A model generated the notes under the pieces. It was given only the letters and a program-made list of their open reading frames with translations. It searched no databases and was not told the DNA's origin. From Psophocarpus tetragonolobus (taxonomy: Eukaryota; Streptophyta; Magnoliopsida; Fabales; Fabaceae), in contig CM075691.1 of the NCBI GenBank assembly GCA_037954015.1, positions 26,184,861 through 26,248,860 of the forward strand: a DNA stretch of 64,000 bases. Direction: 5' to 3'. Shown in pieces: positions 1 through 11,879 of the stretch. The translations under genes were made by a program, and so were the position numbers. How positions within the stretch are numbered: position 1 is the first letter of the stretch; each line of letters starts with the position of its first letter.

Positions 1-320
1 TTATTATTATTATTATTATTATCATGATTATGAGTATTATTATGATTATTATTATTATTATTATGATTATTGTTATTATTATTTTTTATTTTTATAATGA
101 TTATTATTATTATTATTATTATTACTACTACGATGATGATGATTATTATGATTATTATTTGATTATTATTATTATTATTATTATAATTATTATTATTATT
201 AGTATTATTATTATTTTTATTATCATCATTATTTTTTTTATTATATTTTTATGATTACTTTTATCATTATTATTATTATTATTTTATTAATATTATCATT
301 GTTATTATTATTACTAGTGA
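1..320. repeat. Degenerate (TTA)n microsatellite block
   Basis: Almost pure TTA/TTG/TGA trinucleotides with scattered point changes and short T runs. The poly-Ile/Tyr and poly-Asn reading frames across it are low-complexity artefacts. It is the first of three TTA blocks in the first 3.3 kb. Confidence 0.95.
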
Positions 321-950
321 AAACACAAGCGTTGTCACTCCTGTGTATTTACATTTCTATTTTAATATGCTATAACAATTGTAGGGTTTTAATTTAATAT
401 CTTTTGTAAATTTTTATATTTTGAAATATAAATTGTTATGTGACATGTTTTGAAATATATTTTAGTAATTTTATATTTTTTGTTTATGATAACATGATAA
501 AAACATGATAGATCATTAATGGATATGTTAAATATGCAATAATATGAAAAAATGGAAAGAGAAGAGTTTGAATAAACTTAAAATATTGTCGCACTTGTGT
601 ATTTGCATGTTTATTAAAAATATTTATCATGAAATATATGCATATATTAATAGAGAAAAGTTATATTTATGAAAGTGAGAACAATCATAAAATGTTTAGA
701 AGGTAAAATAGTCATAAAATGTGGACACCAAAAGGTCATATTCCCATTATATAATATATAATATAATATCATATGTTATACAGTCCAGATATAATTGGAC
801 AATTATGTATGTTAATATTTTAAAGTAATTTTTGCTTAAAGTTATAAGGTTGATCTAGTGGTAAAGTATATGTAAGGGTAAAATATGTATTTTGAAAAGT
901 AGACATCAAAAGGGGTATTCCCTTTATTAATAGTATAGATTATTATAATT
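321..950. other. AT-rich intergenic DNA, no gene seen
   Basis: Very AT-rich with no coding signal. A short phrase of the type 'gacaccaaaaggtcatattccc' occurs near 725 and again, altered, near 902. This hints at an old local duplication; nothing else is recognisable. Confidence 0.7.
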
Positions 951-1056
951 ATAATTATTTTATTTTTATTATTTTTTTCTTATTATTCTTATTATTTTTA
1001 TTATTTTTTTATGATTATTATTATTATTATTATTATTATCATTAATATTATTATCA

Positions 1057-1089
<33 letters not shown>

Positions 1090-1216
1090 GGATGATGATT
1101 ATTGTTAGAGTTATTATTATTTTTATTATATTTATTATTATTATGATTATTATTATTATTGTTATTAATAATAATATTATTATTATTGTTATTATTATTA
1201 TTATTATATTTTATTA
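951..1216. repeat. Second (TTA)n microsatellite block
   Basis: Imperfect TTA array with internal TTG, TGA and ATA changes. Reading frames here encode only poly-Ile or poly-Asn and are not genes. Confidence 0.93.
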
Positions 1217-1343
1217 GAATCGGATGAATACACAAGATGTGACTTGGTCAAACTATACCATATAATACAATAATTTTAACTACACCATAAAATACTAGAA
1301 TTTCACAACCCATGCAAAAGAGAAAAATTAAAATCGTTTAACA

Positions 1344-2079
1344 CTAGTGTTGTCAAAATGGGTGGGGCGACTTGACCTGACTTGGCCCCATCCGGCTGAT
1401 ACAATAAAATGGGTCAGACTGATCTAACCCATATTGTATTCCTGCCATTGTTTTTTAAGTCTAGTCTAACTTGTAATGGGCCCCTAGGCCACAACGTAAA
1501 AATGGGTTTTTTAAAAAAAGCCTCAAACTTTAAACCTTGTAATGTTACTAAAAAAATAAATTAATTTTTTTTAAAAAAAATTCATATCATTTCTTGGAAA
1601 TAACAAATTAAAGATAATATATAAATATTGAATTCATTATTCATCATGATAACATAAAACATAAGAATAATAATAAGAATTAAACACATGAATAGTAAAC
1701 ACCATAAATTATATATAATAATAATAATTAAAAAATATAATTAGCCAAAGAAAGTTGGCTAGATTTGAACAAATTAATCAATTTGCGGCCACATTTAATT
1801 TGGGCTTATATTCCTTAAGGCCCAATTTTTTTTTATTTTATTCGTTAACAATATATAATATTTTAATTTTATCATTAATATATAATTTTTAAATTTATAT
1901 ATTGATATTTTTATTTAGGCTAGTCTATGACCCATTAGGCCAGTTCTATCCAAGTCTATTTATACCGGTAGACCAAATGGGTCAGGCCAAAAATGCTTCT
2001 TTCTATTGTGCCTCCTCTTTTAGAGTTCAACTAGTCCATTTTATAAGCCGTAGGACCAGACTTATTTTGACAGCTCTAG
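1344..2079. mobile_element. MITE-like element with inverted ends
   Basis: The left end (CTAGTGTTGTCAAAAT) is matched in inverse orientation by the right end (ATTTTGACAGCTCTAG), giving imperfect terminal inverted repeats of about 16 bp around 736 bp of AT-rich DNA. Both flanks carry short GC-rich phrases of the 'gggtcaggcc' kind. No transposase reading frame is present, so it would be non-autonomous. No clear target duplication was found. Confidence 0.45.
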
Positions 2080-2714
2080 TCAATACAAAAGAAAGAATCC
2101 ATGACCCATTCAGTATGAGAATTTGAAACAAGTTTTCGTGAGTAACACCACTAGATCGTAACATTTTTTGCTTTCCAAATTTGTGAGACCCTTGTAAACC
2201 ATACAAAAGACCATGCCTTCTAACGTACCTTTAAATTGCCAACCAATACCCTGAACCAATAAAAATGACTTCAGACCTTGTTGTAAATGTTATAGATATC
2301 CCCATCAGCTGCAAATTGCGAGTCAGACACTTGATGGGGTGTTGTAGCCAAACATAACGTGAGGTCTTGTTTCTTCTACACTGCCACACAGCCCACACAT
2401 CCCCTTCTTTTGGCGAATGATTTGTCTCCTCAGTAGATTGCACCATGTTGGCAATCTGTCCATATCTAGGTACCAAACCTAAAATTGTACTTTTGCCAAA
2501 ACTTCTGTCTCCCACACCAACTTTAAAAAAGGTTGGGGTTGACATGGCATTGTTCCTCTCAACACCCTGTATGTAGACAACATTGAATACTGACATAGTC
2601 CTAGTTTTGATCACTTGTACATATTTGTTTTCTTTTAGTAATTAGGTGGTTCCCTTAGCATTTTCCTTTGGGCTATGTATTTAGGTCATTTCTTCTAGTT
2701 GATTAGAGCATATG
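2080..2714. other. Intergenic; one unexplained 127-codon minus-strand ORF
   Basis: Minus-strand ORF at 2231-2614 has normal-looking composition (about 127 aa) but no motif I recognise and no conserved neighbours. It may be a decayed fragment of a retroelement or host gene. Nothing else is seen here. Confidence 0.35.
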
Positions 2715-3215
2715 GGTGCCACTAGGAATGACAATCATGCCTGTACTCACAGGCACTGCCCCGCTCCCGCCCCAATTTTCACGAGGAAACCCGTGTTGTT
2801 AGTCTTCGCCCCTGTCCCCACCTAAGATAATCAGCGATAGGGACGGATGTAAGTTTGTGAGTCCCTGCCCCTTTCCCGTGCCCGTTTCTATGTTCTACAT
2901 ATAATTATATATTAAAAAAAATCTCACATGTTTGTGTACAAATACATACCTCTATGAACCATTAAAACTAAAATATAATTGATAATTAACATATAATTTA
3001 TTTAATAATTAATAAATAATATAATTAATAAATTAAAATATAATTTATTTAATAAATTAATAAATAATATAATTAATAAATTAAAATATAATTTATTTAA
3101 TAAATTATTAATAAATTTAAATATAAATTATAAAAAAAAATATAACAGGGTACCAGCAGATATACCCGAAAACCCTTGATGAGGATGAGGACTGGATTAA
3201 AATTTCATATCCGCC
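2715..3215. repeat. Dispersed repeat with CCCCG-rich head and AT-rich body
   Basis: A head rich in 'gccccgctcccgcccc'-type sequence is followed by a long AT-rich body of 'aataaattaataaataatataatt' type and a tail with GGGTACC and ACCCGAAAACCC. A related, more degraded pattern (…TACTCGTGAATACC…, …CCTATTCCGTC…) is seen around 48205-48780 and 30100-30560. Function unknown; non-coding. Confidence 0.4.
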
Positions 3216-3217
3216 TA

Positions 3218-3218
3218 C

Positions 3219-3283
<65 letters not shown>

Positions 3284-3303
3284 GTTATTACTATTATTAT
3301 GAT
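3218..3303. repeat. Near-perfect (TTA)n microsatellite
   Basis: More than 20 uninterrupted TTA units, then TTG/CTA variants. It is the purest of the three TTA arrays and is likely length-polymorphic. Confidence 0.96.
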
Positions 3304-4298
3304 AAGTATATACGTTGATTTATTCATTTCTTACTCAAGAAAATTAGCTTCATAGATTTAACTAAAATAAATTTAAAATTTGATTAGGTAAGATTTAAAT
3401 GTCTTTTTAAATATAAAAATAATTTTAAATGTATTTATTAAATATCTTTTAAATATAAAAATAATTTTAATATTATTGAGTAAACATAAAAGGTTGATTT
3501 TGTTTAATTAAATTATTTGCATTGTTAAATATAATTTTTCGTTAAATTGAGGAACGAATATGATTTTTAAAATTATTTTAATCATGTACATAAACTTGTT
3601 CATTAAAATAAGTCACTCATTTACTTTTAAAATTTAAAAATTTATAAAAGATATTTTCAAAATGATAAAAATTCAAATTTTACTAGGTTCAATTTAGATA
3701 TATTGATTAAATACACTATTATTTTGTTACATATATGAATGTCTCTAATTTAAAAATTATAAACCAAACTTATAAAATTTAATTTATTAAAAAACTGATT
3801 TAGTTTTATTTTTATCCATTCATTAAATTATTTATTTAAACACATAATTAATTTAATTTAAAAAAATTATGACTAATGTAAATAATTTAATTTTATCAAT
3901 GACTTTTATATAAATTTATGCATGAATATGGTGTTAAAAATATTTTAAATTAGCGTATAATTTTTATAATAAAAAAAATTAATATGAGCAATTTAATTCT
4001 CCAACAATGTTAAACATGTTTAAACCAAATTAATGGTTATAATTAAATCTACTTTTATAGATGTTTAGAGCTTTCCAATGAAATCAATGATTATTCTAAA
4101 TTATTTACATTGTCAAATATAATATTTTCATTAAATTGACGAAAAATATGATTTTTTAAAATTACTCTAAATATGTGCATAAATTTATTTACTAAAATAA
4201 GTTACTAATTTGTTTTTAAATTTTAAAGATTTACAACAAAATATTTTTTAAAATGATAAAAATTCCAGTTTTATTAGGTTCAATATAAATCTATGAGT
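3304..4298. repeat. AT-rich region with two direct copies of a ~200 bp sequence
   Basis: About 3495-3700 and 4085-4293 share the same order of phrases: 'aaattatttgcattgt', 'aaatataat', 'cattaaattga', 'cataaa', 'aaaatgataaaaatt', 'ttaggttcaat'. They are diverged but collinear, so this is a direct duplication. No coding sequence is seen. Confidence 0.6.
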
Positions 4299-4391
4299 TT
4301 AATTGGTATATACTGTCTGTCAGTGTGAAAATCTCATAAATAAAAGTTATGATTGACTTTTACAATGACAGTGTATACCAATTAAACTCTA
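4299..4391. mobile_element. Short palindromic MITE-like element
   Basis: GAGTTTAATTGGTATATACT on the left is mirrored by AGTGTATACCAATTAAACTC on the right. The inverted arms are about 30 bp in an element of about 93 bp, which would fold into a hairpin. This is the form of a small MITE. Confidence 0.6.
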
Positions 4392-5582
4392 AATCTATTT
4401 ATTAAACATAATTAATGAAATAAAGGTTCCAATATAAATCTATGTTTATCCTAAGGACTTGACTTGAATTGTTTGATGCTTTTGATTAATACTTAATTCT
4501 TAGTTTTGGTCAGTCATATCTTTCAAAAAAAAAAAAATGTTAAAAAAATTGAACCGGGTCAGTTTTCGAGTCTGGTTTAAACCGGCCAGAAACCATAGCA
4601 TATATTTGGTTTCGCGCCAACCAGAAACACCATTTCTTTACCTCCAAAGCTGCAACTCATTCAATTTCTCTGCACAATAAGCCTCTCAGCTTCAACCTCA
4701 AATCAAATTTCTCTACACTGTGTAAACTGATTTTCGATCCTATTTTCTCCGCAATGACGTAAATTGATTTTACCCTCAATCTTGTTGAAGCTTGTGTTAC
4801 TCGTGTTAGTCAATTGCCTCAGGTAACATTCGAACCCTAATATTATATATATATTTTGATTTCTCCTTTTGAATCCCTAACATAGGTGTCATTCTAGTTT
4901 GGATTGAAGATTGATCTTGCTTTGGAGTGTTTGGAGTACAATTGCCTCAGGTATCTTTACTGCTTTTTTTACTATTAGAACCTTCTATTCAGGTTGTTGT
5001 CGCTTTTGTGTTTTTCCAATATCAGCCAACGATAATTCATTGTTCTTGGTAGATGCAGGGGAACTCATTTCAGAGGAAACTTGTAACCGTGAAAAATAAG
5101 GGTGCGCCACTTTTGATGCAAGTAATGTTTATAAAATAATAATTGATTTCTAAAGTGTGAGAAATGGCCTCATTAAACTCTTGTAATCATAGTTGTCATA
5201 TATTTATGTCATATGTTTTAATTATTTTCGGATTATTGTTATGAGTGAGATAGTATTATCAAATAAAGAATTGTGTCACCAACTTGCCACTCACTCACCG
5301 TATCACCTACCACCGAATTTAGTCCAAGATGGATTCCTCACAATCTTTTGTGCAGCGGAATTTTAATGGTAACATATGGATGGACACAATTTTATCATAA
5401 AGGCGTCCTGGAACTCAACCTTATGCAATGAAAGAAATGCTTGTAGGAGATGCACTCTGGGAGTGAGTTCTTTTAAATTTTCCACGTGGTTTGTCATTTC
5501 TAGTTATATTTTTTAGTAATAGTAACGAATTTTGTCATTTGTTTCCTTTGATTGCTGGAATGGAATCAACAATTGAATACAG
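4392..5582. other. Intergenic, perhaps old 5' part of a channel gene
   Basis: 4600-4830 is less AT-rich, with pyrimidine-rich leader-like sequence ('tttctttacctcc', 'caatttctctgc') and a possible donor (CAG|GTAACATT near 4820). Reading frames up to 5110 are short and unrecognised. Because the next recognisable sequence downstream on the same strand is a channel exon, this could be the remains of its leader and first exon. That is a guess. Confidence 0.25.
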
Positions 5583-5854
5583 AGTCTTTTATTTGCCTGG
5601 TGTGATAGAAAATACAGGATCTTCATGTATGAGGACAGACTTAACATTTCACATTGTTGTGACCTTTCTTCTCACTATTGCAGACCTTTTAATTTGTTGC
5701 ACCTGATAATTAAGTTCAGGAGAACATATTTGGGACCAAGTTTGTGGGTCTTTGGTGGGGGTGAACTTGTCATGGACACAAAGAAGACCTGGAAGGAGAT
5801 ATGTCAGATCTGATTTCTTCATTGATTTTATTGCTACTCTCCCTCTATCTCAGG
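5583..5854 (+). pseudogene. Cyclic-nucleotide-gated channel (CNGC) exon fossil
   Basis: Two overlapping frames together encode the S1-S3 region of a plant CNGC. Visible pieces are FYLPGVIENTGSSCMRTDL, VVTFLLTIADL, then (shifted) NLLHLIIKF, FGGGELVMD and RSDFFIDFIATLPLSQ, ending at a plausible donor (CTATCTCAG|GTGTGT). In the family these pieces form one continuous exon ending in LPLPQ. Here at least two frameshifts are needed, the first near 5690 (ADLLI versus ADLFxLLH) and the second near 5790 (DTKKT to RRYVRSDF). The rest of the channel (pore, CNBD) was not found, so it is a fragment. The CMRTDL and GELVMD wording is most like the group III CNGCs I know, but subgroup is uncertain. Confidence 0.75.
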
Positions 5855-6343
5855 TGTGTTGTTCTATCATTTATCTGTTCTTATCTCTTGGATCTTATAA
5901 ATTTGGACATGTTAAATTGTTAAATATCACTGCGGCTCTTCTCTTTTCACTACTGTACCTTATTTCAATCCAATAGCGAGGAGGCACCAAAGCAGTGATA
6001 CATGACTGCAACCAATGCATAAATCATTGCTTCTTTCATGCAACCATGCTTGGCTATACCTCTTACCTTTTCTAACACGCTTGGTCAGTCTCTCTAATAC
6101 GTTTTTATTTAATCTGTGTTGCATCATTGTCTGCTATGATACGCAATATTATATGAGCCTTTAGGTTTTTCCTGCAAAGGACTATGGGATGTGAATATGC
6201 ATATCTTTTTATTATTGGTAATTTTATATAATTATATCTTTTTTTACTTTGGTTATTGATCTATTAAGAGTTCTAGAAGAAAGTTTCTCCACCAAGTAGG
6301 AATCAGAATTAATTATTATTATATTGACATTGTATCAGAATTT
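5855..6343. other. Intergenic, nothing identified
   Basis: AT-rich. This could include the former intron after the CNGC exon, but no further channel motif was recognised. Confidence 0.5.
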
Positions 6344-6870
6344 TATAAAGCTAAAAATATTTTGTTCCCACAAATACTCGCCAACAGCCTTAGTATCTGA
6401 TCTGACTTTTTACAATTCAGATATGTTTCACAAATACTCGTCGACAGCCAAAAAACATTTCATCCTATTATAACTGAACAATCCCTCTCTGGACCAATCC
6501 TCACCACTAATATTTTACTACAAAAACAAATACATGTAAACACGTAGTGTTGTGCACGAAATTGAGGAGAAGCACACAGCAATATAGTGAACGTCGAATG
6601 ATCAAATGCTAAGAGGATTATCAGTGGTGAAAAAGAAAATTGTCATCAATTTTTTCATCATGGCAGCACTGGACAGTGGTGAACACGTCCATGTTGCGAC
6701 GACACTCTAGACACGTGAGTCTCCCTGGGATTCCCCCAATTGCAGCAGGGACTTTGAATCTGCTGCAAAGACTAGAAAGTGAACGTTGAATGATCACATG
6801 GGAGGAGTATTAGTGGTGAAAAAGAAAATCTTCATCAATCTTTTCATCGTGGCAGCATTAGAAAGTGGTT
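6344..6870 (-). pseudogene. Two tandem 3'-end fragments of a lost SEO gene
   Basis: Read on the minus strand, 6590-6780 matches the last part of SEO exon 6 (C-terminal TFQCCHD…LDEDF region) and its 3' flank, closest to pseudogene B at 14.2-14.4 kb. A second shorter copy of the same end (GAACGTTGAATGATCA…, …CATGGCAGCA…) follows at 6778-6870. No open frame survives. The segment 6344-6666 also occurs almost unchanged at 15995-16318, next to a Copia element. It marks a further SEO gene that once stood to the left of gene A. Confidence 0.7.
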
Positions 6871-7574
6871 ATTTCTTATTTATGAAAAAAAATATTTAAG
6901 TCTTTTTTTTTTTCTTATCTCTACATCAAATAATTCATGACTGCCAACATTAGTAGCTACACAAATAAGAAGTAACCATTTTGCATAATTTTTTCCTACA
7001 TTGAGTATCCTTCACTGGAAGCAATTATGTTTGAGTTGGATAAGGTCACTATGGGTGACAAAGCTATGTTTTGACCTCTTCACTTTGCATCATTTGACCC
7101 ACAGTCAACTGGTTATGATCAATATCAAGCACTGAACGAACATAAAAACTATGTTCAACACCCCACAGTTTCTTTACTTATGATGACAAATTTGTTTCCA
7201 TTTTCAACTTTTATTAATCCTCCAGCATGTTTCAACTTTCAACTCTAATACCAATTTATTGGCACCATGAGTGTTTGGAAAACAGAAACATAGAACTGTG
7301 TTTATCAATAACTAAAACCGTCGTTTCTGATACATATGGTTAATTACAAAATAGAACAATAGAGAACAATGTTGCTACCTAAAAGATGTGGGATGCCCTG
7401 TCCAATCATAATCGCAAAACTTAAATACACTCAGATTGATATGGATCACCATATATGCCAAGTCTAAACTGAAAAAACAAAACATAATAGCATTACATGT
7501 CATAAAACAGTGTACGTAAAAAATATTTGTCTCAATAAAAACACAGACAACAAAAAAGTGTGAACAATGAATGA
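6871..7574. other. 3' flank of SEO gene A, duplicated intergenic sequence
   Basis: No gene. Phrases such as 'tctctacatcaaataattcat', 'aagaagtaaccattttgcat' and 'agctatgttttgacct' recur at 56.73-56.96 kb and partly at 49.17-49.28 kb. The intergenic DNA was therefore duplicated along with the SEO genes. Confidence 0.6.
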
Positions 7575-10500
7575 TCAGATGCTAGGAAGCGTAAGAGTGG
7601 TGGCAAGGAAGTCCTCATCAAGTTTTTCATCATGGCAGCACTGGAAGGTAGTGAGCACGTGCATCTTGCTGAGACACTCAGGGCACGAGAGCAGTGGCCC
7701 TGGGATTCTCATTTGCTCGATTGTTTGAGAGAACTCCATCCTGAAGCAAGGACCAGCAACTGAATGAATCTTGTCGTAGTGGCTCTTAAAAGCTACTTCA
7801 AATCCATCTTTGCTAATATTTTCTTCCCACATGGAATACTCCATTAAGGTTTGCAACCCAGTTGTGGTGTTCCCACTAACCACAATTTTAGACCCTTTTG
7901 CCAGAATAATGCATCCACCTTGCTGGTCATAGATCAAAATCTTCTTGATTTCCTTAATCATCAGGTCATCATCATTAGTTTGATTGTATTGAAGCTTGGA
8001 GAAGAGCATGCTCTGAAGACGGGTCCAGAAAAACCATATCATGCTTTGGTTTGACCAGTATTGAGTGTCGAGGTTCTCATGAATTATGTTGTCAATGATT
8101 TTCTGAACTTGCTCCCATTTGTCACTTTTCCCAACATATATCATCTCTAAGGGTATTTGTGTAGCTGTTGCTACCTTACGGGCTTCTTGTACAAATCTTC
8201 TTACCCATTGAGGGTCATCCCCTCCATACAAGAAAATGTATTTTCTGTTTTGAGTCTGTGAAATTAGAAATTCACATTTATTCATTTTTGAGACAAGAAA
8301 GGCTAGTAAAATATTATGTATTATTATCTAACAAATGTTAAATATATTGAATATAGATTGAGTCCTATGTCATTTTGTGGAATTAAATTAATATAGATTT
8401 AAGGCTTAAATATGGTTCAAGTCCTTGATATATTAGTATTTGAAAGATAATTATGGGAAGATATCATGGGAGCGTGAGAGTGAGAGTATTGCTAATTCAT
8501 CTTTGTAAGCTATCATGGGAAGTACTCCCTTCCATATTTAAAATCTGACTGATGGATGAAAACATTGCAGTGTAGTAATGCATGTTGGGTCAGTTAATTT
8601 TGCTTCCTAAAAACAAAGCAGTGCTTCCTACAAATGTTTAAAAGTGGCCATACTTGACACTTATCCTATTAAACTTAATGGTTCATTTGGTTAAATCATG
8701 GCATTCCTATGGAATAGGATGAATTCTACATTTTGTAAATATATATAGTAGGTAGCCTGATCTCACTAAAGAACTGCAAAATGTAAAAAAGAAAAAGTAT
8801 TTTGATAGACAGCATCTATGCTTACCCAGTTCAATATTTCTTGATCAGTGCCTTCTATTAGCAATTCAAATCTCCATGCCTCATTCTTCCATAGAGCTTC
8901 TTCTCTAGAACTTGTGAAAGGATAGGCATCGTTTCCCCAAATCCACATCATGTGAGTAGCATCGAGGCAAGAAACCTTCCCTTGTGGGTCCAAAGGAACA
9001 AGAATTGGCTTATTCTTGTATTTCCATTCACTCTGGATGAATGATATGACTGGCTTGCCTATAAAAGAAGGATTATACACTGAGTACCATGACATGTTTT
9101 CCTTCAGGTTCTCAAACTGATTTTTCTTTGGGTCTGTCCATTCAGTGTTAGGGTCCACAATTGGGATCCAAACCAACTCATATCTAACCTCCATTCTTGG
9201 TGCCTTTGATTCACTATAGATCTGTTCAAGAATCAGAAGGTAGGTGGTGGAGATCTCTATGCCTGAAAATAGAAGCAGCACATTCTTCTTTCTGAGTTCG
9301 TTGAGGCTAACCTGCTTGTTTCCGTTAATTGTAAAAACATTAGCATTACCGGTTTAACTTTGAATAATTCTAATGCATCATATTGGTATTTAATGGGTTA
9401 GAAAATCTAACCCTTTTCTTGGTGAGACCATCATATAGAGGTAGAAGATCATCATCCCCTTGGTAAATCAGGGCTTTGAGAACCTCCATGTTGTCAACAT
9501 GGGGCTTCGAAAATAAATCAAGTATAACATGTGTTGGGTGATCTTCATCATCCATCTTAGATTCCCTCCCTGGAGATATCATTATAGTTTGTTCTATTCT
9601 ATAATATTGAAGGAGGTTAATGATATCCTGCCTGAGATTGTTGTTTACGTTTTCGAGCTTGGAAATCAATGTGGATAGCTCCCAAGCATCGGACGATGTG
9701 ATGATCCTGAAACAATGTGTTTGATATATTATCTGTGTGTCATGTTAAACAAAACCTCGCTTGTGGTACAAAGGTACAGGACAATGATACATTGTAACTT
9801 GTCCATACATATGACCATCTGTTGCTTCACCATTAATTAAACTCCAAAGGAAATAAAAGAAAACTTAAAGATGAAAGGAAAACATACTGATAGCCAAGGG
9901 TACTGAGGCTGGAAATATGAGCCGCGCAAGCCACAATACTTCTGATGGCCCAGTAGGAAGCTACTGGGATATAGTTACAAGTAGTGGTGTAGGCTGGTAT
10001 TGGTTGAGTTGGCAGATCATGGAACTCTATGACACACTTGGTCACGTCCAATATGTTTTTAACTAGATCATTAAGGGTATTAAACCGTGGTTTGAGTGAG
10101 TTTGCATACTCCATGATGCTAGATAGTTGTTTCAGAATTGCCATTGATTTGGCAAACTGGTTTGTATAAATTTGGGCTAGCAGCCAAAATTCACCGCATG
10201 ACCGAGCCAAAGAGGCTAAGGCCAGCACTATCTTCATATCCCACTGGAACATTGTAAGCATGTCAAATATATTAATAGTTTTGTAGTGTGCATCTACTCC
10301 ATCGAGACTCTTGTAAGAAATCTGAAATTTCAAGTTGGTTTTGATATTGTTAATGTTTCATTGGTGGAAATTATGCATACATGCTATTAATAAGGAAAAT
10401 AAGGTTTGCGGTGTTTGTTACAATTCAATATTTTATATCCGTTTTACAAATTAAGAACATAATATCTGTATGTAGCCCAAACTCTTCTGGTAGTTTCAAG

Positions 10501-10965
10501 CCATTTTGACATTGTTTCAGTGAGTAAGCAGATAACAATATGAAAAATGTGGTCTGGAATGTCTGGTATATTTTTCTATCACCTCAGAGGAAATCCTATC
10601 AATCTTAGGAGATAGAGCCTCCAGCATGTTTGTGAGGTCAGGAAGGTGGCTTCTGTCTTCGACATGATCAGCAGGTGCAAGGGAAGCCTGAAAGTAAAGT
10701 TTAGGTTAGTTACATGATACGCAAATCTAAGACAACTTAAAGCCCAACTTTAATAACGTGTGTCTGTTTTTAATTGGGTGAGAAAATTAGTTGATTTGAG
10801 TTATACGGTTGTAGCAACTTCAGAACTGATGGAGGAATGCCTAAGAACATCCTCAATTAATTGGAGAAGTTGCTTGACATCATATTCTGTCACCTCAGGT
10901 TTATGCTTTTCCACTAATTTCTTTACCAAAACATTGTCATCATCGGATATTTCGGCTGCAAGCAT
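7575..10965 (-). CDS. SEO protein A (sieve element occlusion, phloem P-protein), intact
   Basis: Six exons on the minus strand: 10807-10965, 10583-10687, 9888-10321, 9412-9706, 8826-9311 and 7575-8255, all with GT/AG borders and compatible phases. Together they give about 719 aa, normal for the family. Exons 1-3 form the SEO N-terminal domain (ISSE|ISYKSLDG, GEFWLLAQI, YIPVASYWAIRSIVAC). Exon 5 is the thioredoxin-like part (VLLLFSGIE, WKYKNKPILVPLDPQG, MMWIWG). Exon 6 is the C-terminal domain (KYIFLYGGDDPQWVRRF and the Cys-rich CPEC…TFQCCHDEKLDEDF end). SEO proteins form the P-protein filaments or bodies of sieve elements that seal sieve plates on injury. The start at 10965 (MLAAE) is inferred: upstream in frame lies a TAG, and the ATG used by copy B reads ACG here. 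This is the only complete undamaged SEO gene visible; forisome subgroup membership is undetermined. Confidence 0.88.
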
Positions 10966-11256
10966 CTTCCTTCCACTTCTTGTCTGTGGTTGCGTCGCAT
11001 CCAACTAGCCAATCCAGGTAAAGAAGTACCTTAGGAAGCAAAGAAGGGACAAGACTCGTGTAGTTGCGCTTCAAGTGCAATGCGATAGAAAGGAATAAAT
11101 CCTACCTTAACCAACTTCTTTTGTGTCTCAAATTAAGTTCATGGGATGTTAAATGGGAGGAAGGAAGCTAGAAAGCCTAATTATATCTGTAGTTGCACGT
11201 TTTTTGATGCCTGTCCCTACCTTTAGTATGTAATAATATCTGAAGTGACAGGAAAA

Positions 11257-11282
11257 CATAAAGCCGTGGCATCTAAACTTTT
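11257..11282 (-). promoter_or_regulatory. Conserved SEO upstream block (gene A copy)
   Basis: AAAGCCGTGGCATCTAAAC on the plus strand, about 290-320 bp before the inferred start of gene A. The same block stands upstream of B (21893-21920) and C (35271-35300) and in two orphan SEO upstream regions (30868-30895 and, inverted, 47905-47933). Conservation above the AT-rich background suggests a cis element or a transcribed leader element; its role is unknown. Confidence 0.45.
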
Positions 11283-11730
11283 TGATTGGCTTAAGCAATG
11301 AAATGAAGCCTCTACAAGACTCTGAATTATATAAACTGATAGATGAAGGAATCGTCCTACAATAGTATGTACTATTTTAAGAAGGTATAAAGCAGACAAA
11401 GCGCAATTACGTCTTTGGGTCTTTATAGTTGCAACAAGTTTTCTTTTAAGTCTTTATAGTTTAAAACATCACATTTTGATTGCAACATGGCACTTCAGAA
11501 TATTCTAAGCCATAATCCGAAGGTAGAAACAACTTAAAGACATCGTCCATAAATATGGACATTTGATGGTTAAAAAACTGAAACGAAATCTCCTTATATC
11601 TAAAAGTTTTAAAATGTTTTATATAATATATATAAAAGTGTGTAATTTTTTTAAAAATTTATTTTTTTTGTATGCTTTAGTAGATTGAATAAATAATACA
11701 TACAAACATACATCACACACACGTACATAT
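11283..11730. other. Distal upstream region of SEO gene A
   Basis: AT-rich. It contains a TATATAA-like stretch near 11331 and the phrase 'agacaaagcgcaatta' near 11397, which recurs upstream of the other SEO copies (for example 35441, 41092 and 55291). No gene. Confidence 0.5.
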
Positions 11731-11829
<99 letters not shown>

Positions 11830-11832
11830 TAT
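11731..11832. repeat. (AC)n(AT)n(AC)n microsatellite
   Basis: A short AC run, about 37 AT units, and a short AC run. Reading frames across it are Tyr-Ile repeats and are not genes. Confidence 0.95.
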
Positions 11833-11879
11833 ATGGGCATACCAAGTGAAAAAAAAAAATTTATTATGAGAAATGAGAG

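Noticed and set aside
24..1235. Open frames encoding poly-Ile/Tyr and poly-Asn
   Set aside because: They follow directly from the TTA microsatellites in every frame and carry no other sequence.
2231..2614. 127-codon minus-strand frame as a gene
   Set aside because: No recognisable family, no splice context, no conserved neighbour. Kept only as an unexplained ORF in the intergenic entry.
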